Assembly (NCBI GenBank): GCA_964371125.1
Contig: CAYJMY010000112.1
Coordinates: 1 to 16,166 of the forward strand
Reading direction: 5' to 3'
Source of the DNA: DUSC01 sp964371125
GTDB taxonomy: Bacteria > Pseudomonadota > Alphaproteobacteria > Rhizobiales > Rhizobiaceae
DNA: 16,166 nt
A program made the position numbers and the translations under genes. Positions within the stretch are counted from its first letter, which is position 1. Every line of letters begins with the position of its first letter. The notes beneath the pieces were generated by a model. It searched no databases. It was given only the letters and a program-made list of their open reading frames with translations, and was not told where the DNA came from. Positions 1 through 6,869 of the stretch are shown piece after piece.

Positions 1-1158
<1,158 letters not shown>

Positions 1159-1177
1159 CTGGCGCTGGACGCTCATG

Positions 1178-1204
1178 GCGGCGCCGATTTGACATCGGCG
1201 CCGC
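1178..1204 (+). terminator. 11-bp perfect hairpin just after acs
   Basis: Bases 1178-1188 (GCGGCGCCGAT) pair perfectly with 1194-1204 around the five-base loop TTGAC. The hairpin begins 20 bp after the acs stop codon. No T-run follows, so it is not a classical intrinsic terminator; it could act as a Rho-associated or 3'-end-protecting hairpin for the acs mRNA. The loop also contributes most of a TTGACA hexamer that may be a -35 box for the next unit. Confidence 0.5.
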
Positions 1205-1217
1205 GGTCACCCACATT
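1189..1217 (+). promoter_or_regulatory. Possible sigma-70 promoter for the mini-ORF unit
   Basis: A perfect TTGACA lies at 1189-1194, followed after 17 bp by CACATT at 1212-1217, a weak match (3 of 6) to a -10 box. Transcription would start near 1224, leaving a leader of about 30 nt before the mini-ORF. The -35 box sits in the loop of the preceding hairpin. The poor -10 box keeps confidence low; the mini-ORF could instead be read from acs transcripts. Confidence 0.3.
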
Positions 1218-1253
1218 CGCTTCGTGTTCAACGAACTGAAAGGAGGTGATCCG

Positions 1254-1322
1254 ATGTCGAGTGACTTCGTTACCCAGCGTGTGGCTCCGGCGGATTGCCT
1301 TTTCGGGAAGCAGCCTTCCTGA
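1254..1322 (+). CDS. 22-codon mini-ORF with an extreme Shine-Dalgarno
   Basis: ATG at 1254 opens a 22-codon frame ending in TGA at 1320-1322. The peptide starts MSSDFVTQRVAP and ends DCLFGKQPS. Bases 1238-1252 (GAAAGGAGGTGATCC) are complementary to the entire 3' tail of bacterial 16S rRNA, far beyond a normal Shine-Dalgarno, and the AGGAGG core is 7 nt from the ATG, which is ideal spacing. The last codons form a small hairpin (GGAAG, loop CAGC, CTTCC, 1306-1319) just before the stop. An intrinsic terminator follows 60 bp later with no other gene between, so this looks like a self-contained unit. No domain is recognised. It could be a small protein, a leader peptide left without its regulated gene, or the coding part of a dual-function small RNA. 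The ribosome site is directly visible; function is unknown. Confidence 0.5.
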   Translation: MSSDFVTQRVAPADCLFGKQPS

Positions 1323-1385
1323 CGACGGCATGACGCGCGGCCGGGCCTTGCCGGCTACGGATCCGCGCTGGACGACAGACACGGG

Positions 1386-1421
1386 AAAGGCCGCCGGCTC
1401 CTCGCGAGCGGCGGCCTTTTT
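1386..1421 (+). terminator. Intrinsic terminator of the mini-ORF unit
   Basis: AAAGGCCGCC (1386-1395) pairs with GGCGGCCTTT (1410-1419). An inner GCTC/GAGC stem after one bulged G closes the loop CTCGC. The 3' arm runs into a TTTTT tract (1417-1421), so this is a textbook Rho-independent terminator on the plus strand. It ends transcription of the mini-ORF and of any read-through from acs. Confidence 0.85.
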
Positions 1422-1526
1422 CGTTGGGCAGCCGGTCCCTTCAGTCGAGCATCCGGCCTGACTCGATCATCCATCTGTCGGCCTTCCGCGCGTCGAAGCG
1501 GAACGCCCGCGCGGCCAGGCTCGGCT
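1422..1526. other. Unassigned spacer between the terminator and the MITE
   Basis: About 105 bp with no recognisable gene. On the minus strand one frame reads into this stretch from the repeat element and ends ARKADRWMIESGRMLD before a TGA at 1441-1443. That tail looks protein-like and might be the 3' remnant of a lost gene, but it has no start or ribosome site of its own and I do not recognise a family. I do not call it as a gene. Confidence 0.3.
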
Positions 1527-1879
1527 CTAGAGCACTTCCTGCAAACCCTGAATCACTCTGTTTCTCCGATGATGAGGCGGTCCGCAAGGAAGGCGGCGAA
1601 GGTCGATGTGGTGCATCGGCCAAGTCCGCCTGACAAAGCGGGCGCCCATCAGCGGGAAAACTCAGTCGGTTTGCCCTCGGTAAAACCGACCAGCCAATGT
1701 TGCCGGCCGTCTTTTCCCGCTTCGAGGAAGCGGGGACGACCGGTGGGCCGGGTGAATCCGGAGGAAATCCATCGGTCTCCGGCGTCGGCCGATGCACCAC
1801 ATCGACCTCGCCGAAGACCTCGACCTTGCTCCGGATTCCCGCCGGCAGAGTGATCCAGGGTTTGCAGGAAGTGCTCTAG
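1527..1879. mobile_element. MITE-like element, 353 bp, with 34-bp terminal inverted repeats
   Basis: Bases 1527-1560 and the reverse complement of 1846-1879 match at 33 of 34 positions; both begin CTAGAGCACTTCC. A second, subterminal inverted repeat is centred on GGTCGATGTGGTGCATCGG near 1600-1620 and its complement near 1788-1807. The core holds two further hairpins: GTCGGTTT/AAACCGAC (1665-1690) and CCCGCTTC/GAAGCGGG (1716-1734). No transposase frame is present, so the element would be non-autonomous and mobilised in trans. Both ends carry CTAG, so the target duplication may be CTAG, or TA inside it; TA would point to IS630/Tc1-mariner-type enzymes and CTAG to IS5-like ones. A read-through transcript could fold into a long imperfect hairpin. 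Confidence 0.7.
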
Positions 1880-2328
1880 CCGCACCACGAGGCGCGGCGG
1901 CCGCCGCCATAAGGGTGCACGAGATCGAGCGAGAGGAGTGTGGCGCCGACAGCCGTGCCGTCGGCGGCCTCGACGTCGGCAAGCACGCGGCCGTAATACT
2001 TGCCGCCGCCGACGTCGCGGAGCCGCACGGCGCCGAGGCCGACCATCGCCTCCAGGGCGGCGCGGGCAGCGAGCGCGGCGCGCCGCTCAGCCTCGCAACG
2101 ACTCTTCATCTCCGGCGCATCGATGCCGCGGATGCGCACGTTGATGGTGATCTCCTGCCCGGGCCAGACGAAGGCGGCGGCGCGTAGCGTGTCGCCGTCG
2201 AGGACGGAAATCACCCGCGCCTCGACCGGCCCGGCGAGCAGCCGTTCGCCGGACGCGGCGGGACCGGGGGCTAGACAGGCGGCGAGGATCGCCTGCGGCA
2301 GCGTGAAGCCGGCGAGATGTCGAAGCAT
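1876..2328 (-). CDS. Thermonuclease (SNase)-family protein, exported
   Basis: This is a staphylococcal-nuclease-fold protein of 150 residues, a usual length for small rhizobial members. The ATG at 2328 gives a hydrophobic N-terminus (MLRHLAGFTLPQAILAACLA) that resembles a signal peptide or lipobox-like leader, so it probably acts in the periplasm. The active-site pattern is complete: VLDGDT for the calcium aspartates, VRIRGIDAPE for the first arginine, aspartate and catalytic glutamate, and KYYGR for the second arginine. It is expected to hydrolyse nucleic-acid phosphodiesters with a calcium ion. A TTG at 2364 would add 12 residues but spoil the signal peptide. No Shine-Dalgarno precedes 2328; the AT-rich stretch just upstream suggests a promoter and perhaps a leaderless message. 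The TAG stop lies within the CTAG end of the MITE. Residues end RRASWCG. Confidence 0.85.
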   Translation of the reverse strand: MLRHLAGFTLPQAILAACLAPGPAASGERLLAGPVEARVISVLDGDTLRAAAFVWPGQEITINVRIRGIDAPEMKSRCEAERRAALAARAALEAMVGLGAVRLRDVGGGKYYGRVLADVEAADGTAVGATLLSLDLVHPYGGGRRASWCG

Positions 2329-2387
2329 GCAGGAGAAAATATTCCTATATGCTCCAGGATGCAACCACCTTCATGAACCGCGGCCGC

Positions 2388-3260
2388 TCAGGCGAGGATC
2401 TGCGCCGTCAATGTGCGGTCGATGCCATGGCGCGGCGGCAAGGTGACGCCGCTCTCGTCCTGCTCGTAGGTCCAGACCCTGAACGTCGAGAGGCTGTGCG
2501 GGCCGAAGCTGTGCAGCAGCGGCACATCGGTGGCGTCGCGGCCGCGGGCGATGACGATGCGGCCGACGCGCGGCGTGTTGTGCCTGGCGTCGAACGTGTA
2601 CCACTTGCCGTCCAGCCAGGCCTCGAACCACGCCGAGAAATCCATCGGGGCCGGATCGGCGGGCACGCCGATGTCGCCCAGGTAGCCGTTCACGTAGCGG
2701 GCCGGGATGTTCATGCAGCGGCAGAAGGTTATGGCGAGATGGGCGAAGTCGCGGCACACCCCGACCCGCTCCTCGTGCGCCTGCGCGGCGGTACGCGTGG
2801 AACGCGCATAGCCGTATCCGAACGACAGCCGCGAGTGCACGTAGTCGACGATCGCCTGGACGCGCGCCCAGCCCGGAGGCAGGTGGCCGAACAGCTGCCA
2901 GGCCAGATCGCTCAGATGGTCGGTCTCGCAGTAGCGGCTGCCGAGCAGGTAGCCGAGGCAGTCGTCGGGGAGCTTTTCGACCGGCGTCTCGCCGGCGAGC
3001 GTGTTCACTTCGTCGGTCTGGCCGCTGTCCTCGACGACGGCGTCATAGAGGATACGAAAGCCGCCGGCAGGAGCGACGAAACGCCGGCAGCGATTGCCGT
3101 AGCGGTCCGTGTAGACCGTGCTGGGGACGGACGGCGACGTCAGCACGCGCGTCTGCCGCTGGATGTCCTTCTGCCGTTCGGGATGGATTTCCAGGACCGA
3201 GATCAGCGGCGTCCTCTGCGGACAGTCGATGGCGATCTCGTAGCCGAGACGGATGAGCAT
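2388..3260 (-). CDS. Transglutaminase-like family protein with N-terminal Bact_transglu_N domain
   Basis: A 290-residue cytoplasmic protein with no signal peptide. Residues 1-100 are a beta-rich N-terminal domain of the bacterial transglutaminase-like type; 130-240 form the papain-like transglutaminase core. The nucleophile is Cys169 in GVCRDFAHLA. The third-triad aspartate is Asp224 in WYTFDARHN. The position that normally carries the catalytic histidine (HAW) is Ser209 in DFSAWFEAW; His227 lies nearby. The ATG at 3260 is used although no Shine-Dalgarno sits at normal distance: GAGGAGGGG is about 28 nt upstream and no other in-frame start exists. It is 95 bp downstream of purH and 59 bp upstream of the nuclease gene on the same strand. 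Such proteins may be peptidases, amidases or cross-linking enzymes; the substrate cannot be inferred here. Confidence 0.88.
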   Translation of the reverse strand: MLIRLGYEIAIDCPQRTPLISVLEIHPERQKDIQRQTRVLTSPSVPSTVYTDRYGNRCRRFVAPAGGFRILYDAVVEDSGQTDEVNTLAGETPVEKLPDDCLGYLLGSRYCETDHLSDLAWQLFGHLPPGWARVQAIVDYVHSRLSFGYGYARSTRTAAQAHEERVGVCRDFAHLAITFCRCMNIPARYVNGYLGDIGVPADPAPMDFSAWFEAWLDGKWYTFDARHNTPRVGRIVIARGRDATDVPLLHSFGPHSLSTFRVWTYEQDESGVTLPPRHGIDRTLTAQILA

Positions 3261-3301
3261 GGGCGGCTGCCTAGCGTTAGAGTGGAACCCCTCCTCAACG
3301 C

Positions 3302-3321
3302 GAACCCGCCGCCGGCGGTTC
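3302..3321 (-). terminator. Possible purH 3' hairpin
   Basis: On the minus strand GAACCGCC pairs with GGCGGGTTC across a three-base loop, with one bulged G, about 35 nt after the purH stop. No T-run follows, so it is at best a weak or factor-dependent terminator, or a stabilising 3' hairpin between purH and the transglutaminase-like gene. Confidence 0.3.
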
Positions 3322-3355
3322 CTTCACAAATGCTGCCCTGCCTCGACCGGCGCGA

Positions 3356-4972
3356 TCAGTGGCGGAAGTGGCGCGCACCGGTGAACACCATGGCGATGCC
3401 GTGGGCGTCGGCGGCGGCGATAACCTCGTCGTCGCGCATCGAACCGCCCGGCTGGATGACGGCCGTCGCACCGGCCTCGACGGCCGACAGGAGTCCGTCG
3501 GCGAAGGGGAAGAACGCGTCGGAAGCGACGACCGAACCCTTCGCCAGGCTCTCCGCCAGGCCGGCGGCGGCAGTGGCGTCCTCCGCCTTGCGCGCGGCGA
3601 TGCGCGAGGAATCGACGCGGCTCATCTGGCCGGCGCCGATGCCGACGGTGGCGCCGCCGCGGGCGTAGACGATGGCGTTCGACTTGACGTGCTTGGTGAC
3701 GCGGAAGGCGAAGCGCAAGTCGGCCGTCTCGGCCGCGGTCGGCGCTCGCTTCGTCACCACCTTCAGCGTCAGGTCGTCGACGACGGCGTTGTCTCGCGAC
3801 TGGACGAGGAGGCCGCCGGCGACCGACTTGAATGCGAGGCCGCCGGCGCGCGGATCAGGCAGGCCGCCCGTGACGAGCAACCTCAGATTCTTCTTCGCTG
3901 CGACGATGGCGACGGCCTCCTCGCTCGCTTCCGGCGCGATGATCACCTCGGTGAACACCTTGACGATCTCCTCGGCCGCCTCGGCGTCGAGCAGGCGATT
4001 GACGGCGACGATGCCGCCGAAGGCCGAGACGGGGTCGCAGCGCAGCGCCTTCAGATAGGCGTCCTTCAGCGAGCCGCCTTCGGCGACGCCGCAGGGATTG
4101 GCGTGCTTGACTATGACCACCGCCGCCGTCCGCGCCGGATCGAACTCGCCGGCGAGCTCGAAGGCGGCGTCGGTGTCGTTGATGTTGTTGTAGGAGAGTT
4201 GCTTGCCCTGGATCTGCCGCGCCGTGGCGACGCCCGGACGCGGGTCGCCGCTGACGTAGAACCCCGCCGACTGATGCGGGTTTTCGCCGTAGCGCATCAC
4301 CGTCTCGAGCCTGCCGCCGAAGGCGCGCCACGACGGGTGCTCGACCGCGAGCGTCTCGGCGAACCAGCCGGAGATGGCGGCGTCGTAGGAAGCCGTGCGG
4401 GCGAAAGCCTTTGCCGCCAGCCGCTTGCGGAAATCGAGCGACAGCGAGCCGAAGTTGAGTTCGAGGGCGTTGAGCAGGGGCGCGTAGTCCTCCGGGTCGG
4501 TGACCACGGCGACATAAGCGTGGTTCTTGGCCGAGGCGCGCACCATGGCCGGTCCGCCGATGTCGATGTTCTCGACGACCGACGCGTAGTCGCCGCCGCC
4601 GCGGCGCACCTCCTCGAACGGGTACAGATTGACCACGACGAGATCGATCGGCTCGATGCCGTGCTCGGCCATGGCCTCGGCATGGGCGGGATCGTCGCGG
4701 ACGCCGAGCAGCGCGCCGTGGACCGAAGGATGCAGCGTCTTCACCCGGCCGTCCATGATTTCGGGAAAGCCGGTCAGTTCCGAGACGTCGCGCACCGCGA
4801 TGCCGCCGGCGGCGAGCGCCTTCGCCGTGCCGCCCGTCGAGACGATCTCGACGCCGGTCCGCGCCAGCGCGGCGGCGAACTCGACGAGCCCGGTCTTGTC
4901 CGATACCGAGATCAGGGCGCGGCGAACCGGCACGAGGTCCGGCGCGGGAAACTTGCTGGAAGCGACGGCCAT
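3356..4972 (-). CDS. purH: Bifunctional AICAR transformylase / IMP cyclohydrolase
   Basis: PurH performs the last two steps of de novo purine synthesis: it formylates AICAR using 10-formyltetrahydrofolate, then closes the ring to IMP. The 538-residue length is standard. The N-terminal cyclohydrolase (MGS-like) domain occupies about 1-210, with SVSDKTGL at 22-29, STGGTAKAL at 45-53 and RVKTLHPSVHG at 76-86. The transformylase domain follows: RYGENPHQSAGFY near 227, QGKQLSYNNINDTDAAFEL at 255-273, the catalytic Lys289-His290 in KHANPCG, DPVSAFGG near 313, and ASDAFFPFADG near 483. The ATG at 4972 has AGGAGA 7-8 nt upstream. A longer frame to 5062 exists but lacks family similarity, so it is rejected. 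It lies 99 bp downstream of the heparinase-like gene, and a small hairpin sits in its leader. Confidence 0.98.
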   Translation of the reverse strand: MAVASSKFPAPDLVPVRRALISVSDKTGLVEFAAALARTGVEIVSTGGTAKALAAGGIAVRDVSELTGFPEIMDGRVKTLHPSVHGALLGVRDDPAHAEAMAEHGIEPIDLVVVNLYPFEEVRRGGGDYASVVENIDIGGPAMVRASAKNHAYVAVVTDPEDYAPLLNALELNFGSLSLDFRKRLAAKAFARTASYDAAISGWFAETLAVEHPSWRAFGGRLETVMRYGENPHQSAGFYVSGDPRPGVATARQIQGKQLSYNNINDTDAAFELAGEFDPARTAAVVIVKHANPCGVAEGGSLKDAYLKALRCDPVSAFGGIVAVNRLLDAEAAEEIVKVFTEVIIAPEASEEAVAIVAAKKNLRLLVTGGLPDPRAGGLAFKSVAGGLLVQSRDNAVVDDLTLKVVTKRAPTAAETADLRFAFRVTKHVKSNAIVYARGGATVGIGAGQMSRVDSSRIAARKAEDATAAAGLAESLAKGSVVASDAFFPFADGLLSAVEAGATAVIQPGGSMRDDEVIAAADAHGIAMVFTGARHFRH

Positions 4973-4984
4973 GAGGCGTCTCCT

Positions 4985-5018
4985 GTATCTGCAGGCGGAT
5001 GCGTGCCGCCTAACATAC
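4985..5018 (-). promoter_or_regulatory. Leader hairpin just upstream of the purH ribosome site
   Basis: AGGCGG and CCGCCT (4993-4998 and 5006-5011) form a perfect 6-bp stem with a seven-base loop. Outer GTAT/ATAC arms (4985-4988 and 5015-5018) can extend it across an internal loop. The hairpin ends immediately before the AGGAGA ribosome site of purH. It may tune translation, but no known purine riboswitch pattern is visible, so the regulatory role is conjecture. Confidence 0.2.
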
Positions 5019-5071
5019 TCGGGAGGCAAGCGAAACTGCGCGAACGAGCCGCACCGCGGCAATTGCGAGGT

Positions 5072-6793
5072 TCAGCCTTTCGTCGATGCCGCCGTGCCGA
5101 TGCGCTCCAGCCGCCAGCGGATTTCCGGCGTCTGCGAGGCCTTGCAGGCGATCACGATCTGCCGTGATCGCCGCGGCCCGACGATCGCGGCGAAAAAGAT
5201 CGATTCCTCCACCGCCGGTTCGAAGCCGTCCGCGGAAAACGCCCAGACATCGGCGCCCGGCGCACTCAGGAGGAGGCGGCCATCCTCGGCCTGCTGCACG
5301 TTCACGTCGGGATGGAGGTGGAAGCGCAGCGTCGCCTGATCGCGGCCATTGTCCCTGGCCGGTTCTCCGCCGGCGCGGAACACCCGATCGCGCCCTTCGA
5401 GAAGGTTTCCGCCCGCGCTCAGCGCCAGTTCGCGCTCGTGATAGAGGCCGAAGCGCGATGCGTAGCCGTCATGGCAGGCGGCGAAGCCCTGGACGCCTTC
5501 GCGGTCCGTGCGTTCGCTCCTTATCGCGCGCGGCCCGTCGATCAGCGGCCAGCCGATCAGGCGGCTGATGCGCGGCCGATAGCTGAACCGCGCCGAGGAC
5601 GTGTCGTTGAGGGTGAGCGTGGAATGCGCGGCGGTCGCCCGCGCCAGCGGCCGGAAATCCTCCGCCCCGAACGTGTCGACGCCGCAGTTGACGATGAAGC
5701 ACTGGCGACCGGAGGAGAGCTCGAAGGACAGGCATCCGGCGTGGGCGGCCCCCGAAACCGCCGGCGGAGGCGGCGCGCCGGTGTCGGCGAGGACCGTGAC
5801 ATCGCCCATCGACAGACGCTCGTATCCGGAATGCGGCGCATGCAGCAGCGGTGCGCCGCCGGTGTCGTCGTGGCGAAGGATCGCGGCGATGCGATCGTGG
5901 ATGGTCACGCCCATGCCGTTGAAGCGGGCGAGTCCGCCGTCCTGGTGGCGGAAAAAGCGCAAGGCGGGCAGCATGCGCTCGACGGCCTCGATCAGCGCCT
6001 GGGGTGGCGCTTCGGCCTGGTTGGCGAAGGTCTGGCGCAGCGGCAGGAGATCGGCCAGGAGTTCCATCACCACCATCGGATTGCGCGAGACATGGCCGCC
6101 GTCCGGCAGGATCTGGCGTTCGAGTTCTTGCGACAGGTTGCGGCCGGCGGCCCTGACGGCCGACGGGGAGGCAGGCAGCGCCAGGGCGGCGTAGGCGAGC
6201 GCGATGCGCGCCCGCAGCCGCTGCTTGCCATCGTCCATCTCGCGGACCATCGAGCGCAGGTAGCGTATCTGTACCGCGAGAGAGCGGAGGAAGGCGCGAT
6301 AGAACGTGAACTCCGCGCCGTGCAGCACGACGGAGGAATGCTGCAGCCAGGCGATGATGCGCCGGGCGGTGACCGCAGGATCCCAGGCGACGCCGGCAAT
6401 GCGGCCGCCGTGAACCGCGATCCAGTCGGAGACAAGCGCCCTGGCGTTGGCCGCAGCGAGATCGGATCCCGCGGCACGCATGTGCCGCAGCCAGCGGAAC
6501 CCGTGCAGCGAACGGTTCCAGCCGCGGTCGGCAACCTCGATCTGGAAGGGGGAGCGGCCGCCGGTCTCGACCAGGTGACCCGACAGCGGGAAGCGGCCGT
6601 AGTAGATCTCCAGCGCTATCTGCGGATCGGCCAGGCGGAGATCGGGCGGCGCGACGAGTACGCGCTCGGGCGTGCGGCCGGCATAGCGCCAGCGATAGAC
6701 GGGCCCCGAGCGGATGCGCCGCCGCGCGCGACGCCATGTCTCGCGCACGACCAGCGCCCACAGGCGCGGTGTGCCGCTCCCCGCACGTGCCAA
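5072..6793 (-). CDS. Heparinase II/III-family protein
   Basis: A roughly 573-residue protein of the heparinase II/III-like polysaccharide-lyase superfamily. A helical N-terminal half (about 40-300) contains the signature DGGHVSRNP at about residues 231-239, followed by FFRHQDGGLARFNG. The C-terminal half, with FELSSGRQCFIVNCG and AAHSTLTLND, is the beta-sandwich heparinase domain. There is no clear signal peptide or membrane segment, so it appears cytoplasmic. Members cut acidic polysaccharides by beta-elimination, but the substrate of this rhizobial branch is not known to me. The start is uncertain. TTG at 6793 has GAAGGAGGG directly upstream and is preferred; GTG at 6820 and TTG at 6829 would add 9 or 12 residues without a good ribosome site. 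It sits between rsmB (76 bp) and purH (99 bp) on the same strand, suggesting co-expression. Confidence 0.88.
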   Translation of the reverse strand: MARAGSGTPRLWALVVRETWRRARRRIRSGPVYRWRYAGRTPERVLVAPPDLRLADPQIALEIYYGRFPLSGHLVETGGRSPFQIEVADRGWNRSLHGFRWLRHMRAAGSDLAAANARALVSDWIAVHGGRIAGVAWDPAVTARRIIAWLQHSSVVLHGAEFTFYRAFLRSLAVQIRYLRSMVREMDDGKQRLRARIALAYAALALPASPSAVRAAGRNLSQELERQILPDGGHVSRNPMVVMELLADLLPLRQTFANQAEAPPQALIEAVERMLPALRFFRHQDGGLARFNGMGVTIHDRIAAILRHDDTGGAPLLHAPHSGYERLSMGDVTVLADTGAPPPPAVSGAAHAGCLSFELSSGRQCFIVNCGVDTFGAEDFRPLARATAAHSTLTLNDTSSARFSYRPRISRLIGWPLIDGPRAIRSERTDREGVQGFAACHDGYASRFGLYHERELALSAGGNLLEGRDRVFRAGGEPARDNGRDQATLRFHLHPDVNVQQAEDGRLLLSAPGADVWAFSADGFEPAVEESIFFAAIVGPRRSRQIVIACKASQTPEIRWRLERIGTAASTKG

Positions 6794-6869
6794 GTTCCCT
6801 CCTTCGCCGGGCGTCCTCACCGTCGCCAACTTAGTTGATTAATCGTTATCGGGGAGGGTGAAAATTTGG

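Noticed and set aside
1238..1252. Possible 16S rRNA 3'-end fragment (GGATCACCTCCTTTC on the minus strand)
   Set aside because: Only about 15 nt match and no other rRNA sequence flanks it; a Shine-Dalgarno in front of an ATG explains it better.
1246..1461. 71-codon plus-strand frame over the mini-ORF
   Set aside because: It runs through the terminator hairpin and lacks its own ribosome site; the strong Shine-Dalgarno serves the ATG at 1254 in another frame.
1649..1888. 79-codon minus-strand frame through the repeat element
   Set aside because: It follows the inverted-repeat structure, lacks a convincing ribosome site and has no transposase similarity.
2349..3668. Plus-strand open frame of 439 codons
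   Set aside because: Antisense to the transglutaminase-like gene and the end of purH; no domain or good ribosome site.
4973..5062. 30-residue N-terminal extension of PurH
   Set aside because: The extension covers the leader hairpin and the AGGAGA ribosome site that serves the ATG at 4972, and it resembles no PurH N-terminus.
3359..5167. Long plus-strand open frame opposite purH (602 codons)
   Set aside because: It mirrors purH; the translation is Arg/Asp/Gly-rich with no domain, while the opposite strand encodes a full-length PurH.
5312..6838. Plus-strand open frame of 508 codons opposite the heparinase-like gene
   Set aside because: Antisense shadow of a protein with family signatures; the composition is typical of GC-rich shadows.
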